Part shown: positions 7,131-13,165 of the stretch, piece after piece
How the letters are laid out: the number at the start of each line of letters is the position of its first letter
Numbering within the stretch: the stretch's first letter is position 1
Source of the DNA: Zoogloea sp.
GTDB taxonomy: Bacteria; Pseudomonadota; Gammaproteobacteria; Burkholderiales; Rhodocyclaceae
DNA length: 13,165 nt
NCBI GenBank assembly: GCA_016790385.1
Contig: JAEUNV010000201.1
Location: 1 to 13,165, forward strand
Reading direction: 5' to 3'
Made by a program: the position numbers and the translations under genes
Notes under the pieces: generated by a model
What the model was told of the DNA's origin: nothing
Databases searched by the model: none
Seen by the model: the letters and a program-made list of their open reading frames with translations, nothing else

Positions 7131-8045
7131 TTACGTGCGTCCCACACCCTGGGCAGGGGATGTCTTCAACATCTCGTCCAGGAAGGCGCGGGCGGGAACC
7201 GGAAGAATCTTGTTGCGCAGATGAACGAGGTTCCAGGGCCGGTGCAAGGGGAAGCCCTCCACATCCAGAATCACCAGCCCCTCCACGGCAAGCCTGTCGC
7301 CCAGGGCGTGCCGGGAGAGCACTGCCAGCCCCATGCCGGTTCCGGCGAGTTCGAGCAGGGCTTCGTCGCTTGCCAGCGCAAGGCGAACGCGCAGGGTGAC
7401 CGCGGCCTGGCGTGCAAAGTCGTCGATGGCGCGGCGCGAGCCCGAGCCGGACTCGCGTAGCAGAAAGGGTTCGCCCGCCAGCTCCGCCAGCGTCACCGCC
7501 CGGCCTGCGGCCCAATGGTCGCGAGGGGCCAGCACGACAAGCTCATTGTCGAGAAAGGGGTGAACCTCGATGTCCAGGTCTTCCGGCGGAAACGACATCA
7601 CATAAAGGTCGTCCTCGTTGTTGCGGAGGCGTTCGACGATCCGGTCTCGATTCGCGATCTCCAGCTCGATGGCAATGTCGGGGTAGCGGCGGCAGAAGCT
7701 ACCCAGCATGCGCGGGAGGAAATACTTGGCGGTGGTGACCAGGGCAACGCGCAGCTTGCCGCGTCTGAGCCCGCGCATGGCGTCGATGGCGGTCTCGAAT
7801 CCGTTCCAGACATCGTCGAGGCGGCGGGTGGTGGCCAGCAGTTCCTCACCCGCCGCTGTCAGGCGCGGGGTGCGACCGGATTGGTCGAAAAGTGGCATTC
7901 CTACGGTGTCGGCGAGTTGTCGGATCTGGATGGAGATCGCCGGTTGTGTCAGGTGAAGCGCTTCGGCAGCACGCGTGAAACTGCCCAGGCGGGCGACGGT
8001 GGAAAAGGTCTCAAGCTGGCGGAGGGTGATGCGGCGGCGGGGCAT
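7131..8045 (-). CDS. LysR-family regulator, CbbR/CmpR-like
   Basis: A 304-residue LysR-type transcription factor. The N-terminal winged helix-turn-helix (MPRRRITLRQLETFSTVARL, with SFTRAAEALHLTQPAISIQI at about 22-41) is followed by a linker helix and a periplasmic-binding-like effector domain from about residue 96. The segment LVTTAKYFLPRMLGSFCRRYPDIAI closely resembles the same region of CbbR and CmpR, which sense carbon-metabolism signals. It is transcribed divergently from the terB-like/sbtA/sbtB genes, so it probably controls bicarbonate uptake and its own expression. No Shine-Dalgarno is visible before ATG 8045; the upstream sequence is AT-rich and holds a LysR-type dyad only a few bases away. 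LysR assignment is secure, CbbR-like subclass moderately so. Confidence 0.88.
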   Translation of the reverse strand: MPRRRITLRQLETFSTVARLGSFTRAAEALHLTQPAISIQIRQLADTVGMPLFDQSGRTPRLTAAGEELLATTRRLDDVWNGFETAIDAMRGLRRGKLRVALVTTAKYFLPRMLGSFCRRYPDIAIELEIANRDRIVERLRNNEDDLYVMSFPPEDLDIEVHPFLDNELVVLAPRDHWAAGRAVTLAELAGEPFLLRESGSGSRRAIDDFARQAAVTLRVRLALASDEALLELAGTGMGLAVLSRHALGDRLAVEGLVILDVEGFPLHRPWNLVHLRNKILPVPARAFLDEMLKTSPAQGVGRT

Positions 8046-8146
8046 TGTATAAGTTTTGATTTATGGCTTTTTATAAAGTATTTCATTTGAGTTTATGTTG
8101 CAAGCCCGCCATTCTGTGGATGCCGCCCGCGAGAGACGGGCATTTC
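8046..8146. promoter_or_regulatory. Divergent control region with LysR-type operator
   Basis: The first half (to about 8100) is very AT-rich against a GC-rich background. It holds TTTAT-N8-ATAAA (8060-8077), which contains the LysR signature T-N11-A. A further ATAA at 8049 gives three alternating half-sites, ATAA 8049, TTAT 8061 and ATAA 8073, at an exact 12-bp step. The site almost touches the LysR start codon, which suits autoregulation. I could not fix -35/-10 boxes with confidence. A weak 5-bp hairpin (8125-8141) lies in the plus-strand leader. Confidence 0.55.
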
Positions 8147-8159
8147 AAGGAGCATCCGA

Positions 8160-8594
8160 ATGCGTCAGTACCCTTCCAACAGTCCCCAGGCCGCGGCCCG
8201 CGTCCTGGCGCTTGCGTTGATGGCTGACGGGGCCATCGACGCTGCGGAATTGTCCATCCTGCACAGACGCGATCTTCTGGCCCGCCTTGGCCTTGACGAG
8301 GCGGATTTTGACCGTGTGATGCAGGAATGCTGTGACGACCTGCTGCTGAGCGGCGTCTGGACATCGTCCGGACAGCTTGCGCTTGGCGAGGAGACCGTTG
8401 GCGCCGTGTTGGCCGAAGTGCAGGATTCCGCGCTGCGGCGTTGCCTCCTGCGCGCTGTGCTCGACATTGTCAATGCCAGCGGCAGCCTGGAGGGCGGCGA
8501 GGCCGTGCTCGTCTCCCGAGCCTTGAAGGACTGGGAACTCACCCTGCGCGAAGTCGCGGACTCCACGCCCGCCAGCGCCCGCCAACCTCATTGA
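8160..8594 (+). CDS. TerB-like domain protein
   Basis: A 144-residue all-helical acidic protein of the TerB/DjlA-type fold. It has two copies of the acidic motif typical of that fold: ADGAIDAAEL at about 22-31 and a degenerate second copy, ASGSLEGGEA, at about 106-115. In tellurite-resistance TerB, such acidic loops bind divalent metal. There is no signal peptide or membrane segment, so it should be cytoplasmic. ATG 8160 has a good AAGGAG 7 nt upstream. It is the first gene of the run leading to sbtA and sbtB, and faces the LysR gene. There are no ter genes here, so tellurite resistance is unlikely; a role linked to bicarbonate transport is inferred from position only. Confidence 0.72.
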   Translation: MRQYPSNSPQAAARVLALALMADGAIDAAELSILHRRDLLARLGLDEADFDRVMQECCDDLLLSGVWTSSGQLALGEETVGAVLAEVQDSALRRCLLRAVLDIVNASGSLEGGEAVLVSRALKDWELTLREVADSTPASARQPH

Positions 8595-8597
8595 TTG

Positions 8598-8631
8598 GAC
8601 ATGCCGACGACCCCGCGGTCGTCGGCATGTC
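8598..8631 (+). other. 15-bp perfect hairpin before sbtA
   Basis: GACATGCCGACGACC (8598-8612) pairs perfectly with GGTCGTCGGCATGTC (8617-8631) around the 4-nt loop CCGC. It starts 3 nt after the terB-like stop and ends just before the weak ribosome site GAGTGA (8632-8637) of sbtA. No T-run follows, so it is not a standard terminator. It may set relative expression by mRNA processing or limit ribosome access to sbtA. Confidence 0.75.
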
Positions 8632-8642
8632 GAGTGAAACCC

Positions 8643-9587
8643 ATGCCCTTTGAACCTGTCATCCTTTTCTTCATGCTCGGCCTCCTGGCCGGTGTCGTGC
8701 GCTCGGACCTGAAGATCCCGGGCGTGGTCTACGAGGCCCTGAGCATCTTTCTCCTGCTGGCCATCGGCTTGAAAGGCGGCGTCGAGCTGGCGCGCCACGA
8801 TGTGCTGGAACTGGCCGTCCCTGCCCTGGTGGTGGTGGGCGTGGCCATGCTGATTCCCCTGGCCTGCTTTCCGGTGCTGCACAAGCTGGGGCGGCTGCCC
8901 CGCTCCGATGCGGCGTCCATCGCCGCCCATTACGGCTCGGTGAGCGTGGTGACGTTTGCGGTGGCAAGTAGTTTTCTTGCCTCGCGCGCCGTTCCGGCGG
9001 ACGGTTACATGACCGTGTTCCTCGCCCTGCTTGAGCTGCCGGCCCTGCTGGTGGGCGTCTTCCTCGCCCGCCGGGGGCAGGGGCAGGTGCAATGGTCCAC
9101 GCTGCTTCACGAGGTGCTGGCGGGCAAGAGCATCGTGCTGCTGGCGGGTGGGCTGCTGATCGGCTGGTTGGCGGGCGCCGACGGTATCCGGCCCCTGGAC
9201 CGGGTATTCTTCGATCTCTTCAAGGGAATGCTCGCCTTCTTCCTGCTGGAGATGGGGCTGGTGGCCGCCGGGCGGCTGGGCGATCTGCGTCGGGCCGGGC
9301 CCTTCCTGGTGGCCTTCGCCGTGCTTGCTCCGATCTGCGCGGGGCTTCTGGGTGTGCTCACCGCCGGGTTCCTCGGGTTTTCCCTTGGCAATGCGGTTCT
9401 GCTGGCTACCCTGTATGCAAGCGCATCGTATATTGCCGCTCCGGCGGCCATGCGCATCGCCGTGCCCGAGGCGAACCCGGCACTGTCCATCGGGGCATCC
9501 CTGGGCATCACCTTTCCCTTCAACCTGATGGCGGGCATTCCCCTCTACCATTGGTTGGCCACGCACCTGCAAGGAGTGCTTTCGTGA
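8643..9587 (+). CDS. sbtA: Sodium-dependent bicarbonate transporter SbtA
   Basis: SbtA imports bicarbonate together with sodium across the inner membrane. The 314-residue protein has about ten hydrophobic segments in two inverted halves. Family marks are LLLAIGLKGGVEL (about 37-49) in the first half, the substrate-site segment AAHYGSVSVVTFAVASSFL (about 94-112) and the matching ASASYIAAPAAMRIAVPE (about 260-277) in the second half. A soluble linker between halves is short (about 143-160). ATG 8643 is chosen because the hydrophobic first helix begins there; earlier in-frame TTG 8595 and ATG 8601 would place the start inside a strong hairpin and add a non-membrane tail. The stop overlaps the sbtB start (GTGA), showing coupling. 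SbtA is best known from cyanobacteria; proteobacterial members are less studied. Confidence 0.9.
   Translation: MPFEPVILFFMLGLLAGVVRSDLKIPGVVYEALSIFLLLAIGLKGGVELARHDVLELAVPALVVVGVAMLIPLACFPVLHKLGRLPRSDAASIAAHYGSVSVVTFAVASSFLASRAVPADGYMTVFLALLELPALLVGVFLARRGQGQVQWSTLLHEVLAGKSIVLLAGGLLIGWLAGADGIRPLDRVFFDLFKGMLAFFLLEMGLVAAGRLGDLRRAGPFLVAFAVLAPICAGLLGVLTAGFLGFSLGNAVLLATLYASASYIAAPAAMRIAVPEANPALSIGASLGITFPFNLMAGIPLYHWLATHLQGVLS
9571..9576 (+). promoter_or_regulatory. Shine-Dalgarno of sbtB inside sbtA
   Basis: AAGGAG, 7 nt before GTG 9584. It fixes the sbtB start at the GTG that overlaps the sbtA stop. Confidence 0.8.
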
Positions 9588-9892
9588 GTCCTGCACTTAC
9601 CCCCAAGAAGCTCGTCACCATCGTATGCGAGGCGGAACTCGAAGCCCTGCTGTTGCCTGAACTCAAACGTCAGGGCGCGCGTGGCTACACCCTGACCGAG
9701 GCCAGGGGGCAGGGTGATCGTGGCGTCAGGGACGGCGCCTGGCGCGCCTCGTCGAACATCCGCATCGAGGTACTGTGCGACGATGCGGTGGCCGGGAAGA
9801 TCGTGGACATGCTCCAGACACGCTTCTACGCCGACTACGGCATCGTTGTATTTGTCGTCGATGCGTCGGTGCTGCGGCCGGCGAAGTTCTAG
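9584..9892 (+). CDS. sbtB: PII-like regulator SbtB
   Basis: SbtB is a trimeric PII-like protein that binds adenine nucleotides (including cAMP in cyanobacteria) and controls SbtA. The 102-residue chain shows the ferredoxin-like order: first strand KKLVTIVCEAELE, helix, then GARGYTLTEARGQGDRGVRD leading into the T-loop, then the strand SNIRIEVLCDD, a helix and the last strand YGIVVFVVDASVLRPAKF. Start is GTG 9584, which overlaps the sbtA stop and has AAGGAG 7 nt upstream. Cyanobacterial SbtB often continues after the equivalent of ...KF into a CGPxGC redox tail; this one stops there, so that tail is missing. Position directly behind sbtA strongly supports the call. Confidence 0.87.
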   Translation: MSPALTPKKLVTIVCEAELEALLLPELKRQGARGYTLTEARGQGDRGVRDGAWRASSNIRIEVLCDDAVAGKIVDMLQTRFYADYGIVVFVVDASVLRPAKF

Positions 9893-9911
9893 CGCGCCGC
9901 TTGCGGGCGCG
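9893..9911. terminator. GC-rich hairpin between convergent genes
   Basis: CGCGCC (9893-9898) and GGCGCG (9906-9911) with a 7-nt loop, between the sbtB stop and the stop of the metalloprotease gene. No T-run on either side; weak bidirectional terminator at best. Confidence 0.35.
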
Positions 9912-9912
9912 T

Positions 9913-10686
9913 TCAGCGCGCGGGAGCCAGCCCGATCTCGGTCGCGGTGGCCGGCCCGATCACGGCACGGAAGAGATGCTCCGGGATCTCGGCGCGGTCT
10001 TCACCCAGGGGGATGCGCCCGGCCATGATTTCCGCAAAGCGCTGGGGGTGGCGCGGCTGACGCCCGGGCTCGGCGTAGCCGTCGGGGTACAGGGGCTGGT
10101 TGGTGCTCAGGTCGTACTTGTCACTTGCGCCGAGGGTGTGCAGCAGCTCATGGGCCACGATCACCATGTTGCGCTGGTGTTCGTTACGGTCGGCAAACAC
10201 CTTGATCACCCCGATCATGCCTTTGCGCAGGCCCAGGGAATGATCGAGCCGCGGGCTGAGGGCCGGGTCGTGATAGAGCACGAAAAGCCGGATCTGGGCT
10301 TTGGGGCCTGGGGCCGAGTCATGAAGCCAGGCCCACCAGCGGAGTTGAAGGCTCCACCAGCCGATGGCCAGGGCACTGCCGCCGGTCGGGAAGGGCGGCG
10401 GCAGCGCGTCCAGGGGAGGCGCCAGGTTGATCGCCAGGGGTTTCAGCAGTGAATGGCCGTGATGTTGGACCTGTTCCTGCATCCACTCTCCGAGCGGGGC
10501 GAAATCCTCCGCGCGGATCTGGGCGACGGTTCGTCGGGTGACGGGTGAGTTGTCGGCAGCAATGGGGTAGAGGGTGACGTGGATGGAGTTTTTCCAGTCG
10601 GTGGCCCGTGCGTTGCTTCGCCATGCGCCGACGGCCACGGTGGCGAGGATGAACAGCAGAATGACGATGCGCAGTTTGCGAAACAT
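9913..10686 (-). CDS. Membrane-anchored putative zinc metalloprotease
   Basis: I do not recognise a named family. The 257-residue protein begins with two basic residues and a hydrophobic anchor (about 5-21, LRIVILLFILATVAVGAW), so the rest should lie outside the cytoplasm. Residues 179-189 read HELLHTLGASD, matching HExxHxxGxxD, followed by KYD; this resembles metzincin-type sites in which Asp is the third zinc ligand and the HExxHxLGxxDxYD pattern of M6-like peptidases. A methionine in AEIMAGRIP (near 221) could form the Met-turn. A Trp-rich stretch (about 110-120) lies before the active site. The minus-strand fumarase unit upstream ends at a strong terminator, so it probably has its own promoter. 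No Shine-Dalgarno is visible at ATG 10686. Protease activity is inferred from the motif alone. Confidence 0.68.
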   Translation of the reverse strand: MFRKLRIVILLFILATVAVGAWRSNARATDWKNSIHVTLYPIAADNSPVTRRTVAQIRAEDFAPLGEWMQEQVQHHGHSLLKPLAINLAPPLDALPPPFPTGGSALAIGWWSLQLRWWAWLHDSAPGPKAQIRLFVLYHDPALSPRLDHSLGLRKGMIGVIKVFADRNEHQRNMVIVAHELLHTLGASDKYDLSTNQPLYPDGYAEPGRQPRHPQRFAEIMAGRIPLGEDRAEIPEHLFRAVIGPATATEIGLAPAR

Positions 10687-10719
10687 GGTGGCGTCGCATC
10701 GGGTGCGTGGTGAAGGATG

Positions 10720-10744
10720 AAAAAGCCCGGCGCAGGGCCGGGCT
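10720..10744 (-). terminator. Intrinsic terminator of the fumarase unit
   Basis: On the minus strand AGCCCGGC, a 5-nt loop and GCCGGGCT (8-bp perfect stem) run straight into TTTTT, the last T of the stem included. It lies 25 nt after the fumarase stop codon. It separates the fumarase unit from the metalloprotease gene. Confidence 0.88.
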
Positions 10745-10769
10745 CGTCTGATGGCTGCGACCGGAAACC

Positions 10770-12317
10770 TCAGGCCACGCTGACCGGGATCTTGCCGATC
10801 TTAGCCTGCCATTCCTTCGGACCGGTGTTGTGCACGCTGGTGCCGGCGGAATCCACGGCCACGGTGACGGGCATGTCCTGCACGTCGAACTCGTAGATGG
10901 CTTCCATGCCCAGATCGGCAAAGCCGACGACCTTTGCCGACTTGATGGCCTTGGCCACCAGGTAGGCGGCGCCGCCGACGGCCATCAGGTAGGCAGACTT
11001 GTTGTCCTTGATGGCTTCGATGGCGGTGGGGCCGCGCTCGGACTTGCCGACCATGGAGATCAGGCCGGTCTTCTCGAGCATCATGCGGGTGAATTTGTCC
11101 ATGCGGGTGGCGGTGGTCGGGCCGGCGGGGCCGACGACTTCGTCACGCACCGGGTCGACGGGGCCGACGTAGTAGATCACCCGGTTGGTGAAGTCCACCG
11201 GCAGCTTTTCTCCCTTGGCCAGCATGTCGGCAATGCGCTTGTGGGCGGCGTCGCGGCCGGTGAGCATCTTGCCGTTGAGGAGCAGCTTCTGGCCCGGCTT
11301 CCAGGATGCGACCTGTTCCTTGGTGAGGGTGTTCAGGTCTACCCGGGTGGCGGACTTGAGATCCGGCGTCCAGGTGACGGCCGGCCAGTCTTCCAGCTTC
11401 GGCGGCTCGATCTTGGCGGGGCCGGAGCCATCCAGGTGGAAGTGGCAGTGACGGGTGGCGGCACAGTTGGGCACCAGGGCCACCGGCAGATTGGCCGCGT
11501 GGCAGGGGTAGTCGAGCACCTTCACGTCGAGCACGGTGGTGAGGCCGCCCAGGCCCTGGGCGCCCACGCCCAGGGCGTTGACCTTCTCGTACAGTTCGAG
11601 GCGCAGCTCTTCGGCGCGGGTCAGCTTTTCGCCCTTGGCGGCGGCTTCGGCTGCCTTGGCCTTCAGATCATGGATGTCCACCGGAGCCATGATGGATTCC
11701 TTGGCCAGCAGCATGGCTTTTTCCGGCGTGCCGCCGATGCCGATGCCGATGATGCCCGGCGGACACCAGCCGGCGCCCATCTCGGGGATCTTGTGCAGCA
11801 CCCAGTCCACCAGATCGTCGGAGGGGTTGAGCATGGCAAACTTGGACTTGGCTTCGGAGCCGCCGCCCTTCGCGGCGCAGATCACTTCCACATGATGGCC
11901 GGGGACGAGTTCGAAGTGCACCACCGCCGGGGTGTTGTCCTTGGTGTTCTTGCGGGCGCCGGCCGGGTCGGCCAGCACCGAGGCGCGCAGGGGGTTGTCC
12001 GGGTTGGCGTAGGCACGGCGCACGCCTTCGTCGATCATCTGCTGGACGCTCATGGTGGCGTCCGGCCAGGTGACCTGCATGCCGACCTTGATGAAGACCA
12101 TGCCGATACCGGTGTCCTGGCAGATCGGGCGGTGGCCTTCGGCGGCCATGCGCGAGTTGGTCAGGATCTGGGCGATGGCGTCCTTGGCGGCGGGGGATTC
12201 CTCGCGTTCGTAGGCTTCACCCAGCGCCTTGATGTAGTCCAGCGGGTGGTAATAGCTGATGTACTGGAAGGCGTCCGCGACGGACTGGATCAGGTCTTCC
12301 TGTTTGATGGCAGTCAT
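10770..12317 (-). CDS. fumA: Fumarate hydratase class I (iron-sulfur, single chain)
   Basis: Interconverts fumarate and malate in the TCA cycle, in the cytoplasm, using an oxygen-sensitive [4Fe-4S] cluster. The 515-residue chain holds both the alpha region (about 10-290) and the beta region (about 325-505) that are separate subunits in some organisms. Likely cluster cysteines are Cys66 in RPICQDTG, Cys185 in GWCPPG, and Cys272 or Cys285 in YPCHAANLPVALVPNCAATR; the 119-residue step between the first two matches characterised class I enzymes. The end part has GPAGPTTATRMDKF and MVGKSERGP, typical of the family. ATG 12317 has a GAGGGAG-like site just upstream. It lies 18 nt after the UPF0114 gene on the same strand and ends at an intrinsic terminator. 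The related L(+)-tartrate dehydratase activity cannot be fully excluded, but the fused form favours fumarase. Confidence 0.94.
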   Translation of the reverse strand: MTAIKQEDLIQSVADAFQYISYYHPLDYIKALGEAYEREESPAAKDAIAQILTNSRMAAEGHRPICQDTGIGMVFIKVGMQVTWPDATMSVQQMIDEGVRRAYANPDNPLRASVLADPAGARKNTKDNTPAVVHFELVPGHHVEVICAAKGGGSEAKSKFAMLNPSDDLVDWVLHKIPEMGAGWCPPGIIGIGIGGTPEKAMLLAKESIMAPVDIHDLKAKAAEAAAKGEKLTRAEELRLELYEKVNALGVGAQGLGGLTTVLDVKVLDYPCHAANLPVALVPNCAATRHCHFHLDGSGPAKIEPPKLEDWPAVTWTPDLKSATRVDLNTLTKEQVASWKPGQKLLLNGKMLTGRDAAHKRIADMLAKGEKLPVDFTNRVIYYVGPVDPVRDEVVGPAGPTTATRMDKFTRMMLEKTGLISMVGKSERGPTAIEAIKDNKSAYLMAVGGAAYLVAKAIKSAKVVGFADLGMEAIYEFDVQDMPVTVAVDSAGTSVHNTGPKEWQAKIGKIPVSVA

Positions 12318-12335
12318 GGGTGAAGCTCCCTCTCT

Positions 12336-12866
12336 TTAGTGTTTTGACAGCAAAACGGTCTGGTTCATCATCTTGTCCACCATTGCCATGGCGAGGGCGG
12401 AGATGAGGAACACCACGTGGATGATCACCTGCCACATGATGGTGTGCTCGCCGATGTTGGCCGCATTGATGAAGGTCTTGAGCAGGTGGATCGAGGAGAT
12501 GCCGATGATGGCGGTGGACAGCTTGATCTTGAGTACACCCGCGTTCACGTGGGAGAGCCATTCGGGTTGGTCCGGATGGCCTTCCAGGTCGAGGCGCGAG
12601 ACGAAGGTTTCGTAGCCGCCGATGATCACCATGATCAGCAGGTTGGCGATCATCACCACGTCGATCAGCCCGAGGACGACCAGCATGGTTTCGGTTTCAC
12701 TGATGTGGCCACCAGATTCAAAAACCGATGTGAGCAGATGGCCGAGTTCGGCCATGAACAGCCACACGTAGATGCCCTGGGCAACGATGAGGCCAAGATA
12801 CAGTGGAGCCTGGAGCCAGCGACTCCAGAAAATGAAGCGTTCGAGTTGTTGCGGACCTTTGCTCAT
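12336..12866 (-). CDS. UPF0114 (YqhA/TIGR00645) family inner-membrane protein
   Basis: A 176-residue protein of the conserved UPF0114 family, whose function is not established. It begins with a basic amphipathic part ([19 protein letters not shown]) and has about four hydrophobic segments, near 18-40, 60-83, 112-130 and 142-162. Well-conserved family stretches are [23 protein letters not shown] and [27 protein letters not shown]. It is the first gene of the unit with class I fumarase (18-nt gap). No Shine-Dalgarno is visible before ATG 12866. The family assignment is good; its role is unknown. Confidence 0.88.
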   Translation of the reverse strand: MSKGPQQLERFIFWSRWLQAPLYLGLIVAQGIYVWLFMAELGHLLTSVFESGGHISETETMLVVLGLIDVVMIANLLIMVIIGGYETFVSRLDLEGHPDQPEWLSHVNAGVLKIKLSTAIIGISSIHLLKTFINAANIGEHTIMWQVIIHVVFLISALAMAMVDKMMNQTVLLSKH

Positions 12867-12896
12867 GATGGGGGTGCTGCTGTTGGGGGAGCCCGG

Positions 12897-12924
12897 ATTT
12901 TATCATCGGCGAACGGACCTCCAA
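12897..12924 (-). promoter_or_regulatory. Possible sigma-70 promoter of the UPF0114-fumarase unit
   Basis: On the minus strand TTGGAG (12924-12919), 16 nt, TAAAAT (12902-12897), about 30 nt upstream of the start codon. The -10 matches 5 of 6 bases, the -35 only 3 of 6. It sits in the 105-bp gap shared with the divergent purB, for which I could not fix a promoter (a TAAAAT at 12930-12935 lacks a good -35). Confidence 0.35.
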
Positions 12925-12971
12925 GACGGTAAAATGGAGAACTTTGCTTTTTCGCCCCAAGGCCTTTACGC

Positions 12972-13165
12972 ATGAATCTCCAGCCCATCACCGCGCTGTC
13001 GCCCCTCGACGGCCGCTACGAATCCAAGGTTTCCGCGCTGCGCGGGCATTTTTCCGAGTTCGGCCTGATCCGCAACCGGGTCAAGGTCGAGATCGAGTGG
13101 CTGAAAGCCCTTGCCGCCGCGCCCGAGCTGGCCGAGATCGCCCCCTTCTCCGCCGCCACCGTGGC
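12972..13165 (+). CDS. purB: Adenylosuccinate lyase, 3'-truncated by the window end
   Basis: PurB cleaves adenylosuccinate to AMP and fumarate and also SAICAR to AICAR and fumarate in purine synthesis. Only the first 64 residues are visible. They carry the very conserved N-terminus LQPITALSPLDGRYESKV, then LRGHFSEFGLIRNRVKVEIEWLKAL, typical of the bacterial/E. coli-like branch. ATG 12972 has AAGG about 9 nt upstream. It is divergent from the UPF0114-fumarase unit; both purB and fumarase handle fumarate, but this may be chance. The catalytic residues lie beyond the window. Confidence 0.93.
   Translation, partial: MNLQPITALSPLDGRYESKVSALRGHFSEFGLIRNRVKVEIEWLKALAAAPELAEIAPFSAATV

Noticed and set aside
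8160..8594. Tellurite-resistance gene cluster
   Set aside because: Only a TerB-like fold is present; no terA, terC, terD or terZ genes are nearby, and the neighbours concern bicarbonate transport.
8595..8642. Earlier start of sbtA at TTG 8595 or ATG 8601
   Set aside because: The added residues are not membrane-like and the start codons fall in a 15-bp hairpin; the first helix begins at ATG 8643.
9092..9583. Possible long N-terminal extension of SbtB in its open frame
   Set aside because: This part lies inside sbtA in another frame and reads as Gly/Arg-rich noise; the GTG at 9584 has its own ribosome site and the PII-like domain starts there.
8145..9596. Long open frame on the minus strand opposite the TerB-like gene and sbtA
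   Set aside because: Gln/His/Gly-rich translation spanning two well-supported genes and their hairpin; no domain features.
10830..12323. Long open frame on the plus strand opposite fumarase
   Set aside because: Gly/His/Val-rich shadow of a highly conserved enzyme gene.
1..13165. CRISPR arrays, tRNA or rRNA genes, insertion sequences, prophage or attachment sites
   Set aside because: No regular direct repeats, no transposase or integrase reading frame and no tRNA-like cloverleaf was noticed; coding density and base use are uniform apart from the short AT-rich control regions.

Overview
The window is a GC-rich, densely packed bacterial chromosome segment. Gene content and protein character point to a betaproteobacterium, most likely of the Rhodocyclales type. 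This is inferred from the mix of a flagellar hook gene, a fused class I fumarase, a GntP/CoA-transferase catabolic unit under sigma-54 control and a proteobacterial sbtAB pair. No RNA genes, insertion sequences or CRISPR arrays were seen, and no stretch longer than about 300 bases lacks a gene.

Layout. (1) Bases 1-1933, plus strand: the 3' part of flgL, a small hypothetical exported protein coupled to it, and a short PilZ-domain protein. (2) Bases 1978-6999, minus strand: a self-contained catabolic unit of a sigma-54 activator (PAS, AAA+ and Fis-type HTH), then a GntP-family permease, then a long acyl-CoA transferase. The 166-base gap between regulator and permease holds a well-formed -24/-12 promoter and nested inverted repeats at the right distance to be activator sites. 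(3) Bases 7131-9892: a CbbR/CmpR-like LysR gene on the minus strand, divergent from a plus-strand run of a TerB-like gene, sbtA (bicarbonate permease) and sbtB (PII-like regulator of SbtA). The AT-rich divergent region holds a LysR-type dyad, and a 15-bp perfect hairpin sits just before sbtA. (4) Bases 9913-10686, minus strand: a membrane-anchored putative metalloprotease with an HExxHxxGxxD motif. (5) Bases 10720-12866, minus strand: a UPF0114 (YqhA-type) membrane protein followed by a single-chain class I fumarase, ending in a canonical intrinsic terminator. (6) From 12972, plus strand: the start of purB, cut by the window end.

How the genes work together. Region 2 looks like a substrate-responsive module: the PAS-containing activator would switch on uptake of a short organic or hydroxy acid by the permease and its activation to a CoA ester by the transferase. 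Region 3 looks like an inorganic-carbon uptake module: SbtA imports bicarbonate with sodium, SbtB gates it, and the LysR protein senses carbon status. The TerB-like protein is an unexplained extra partner, and this is the most novel part of the window.
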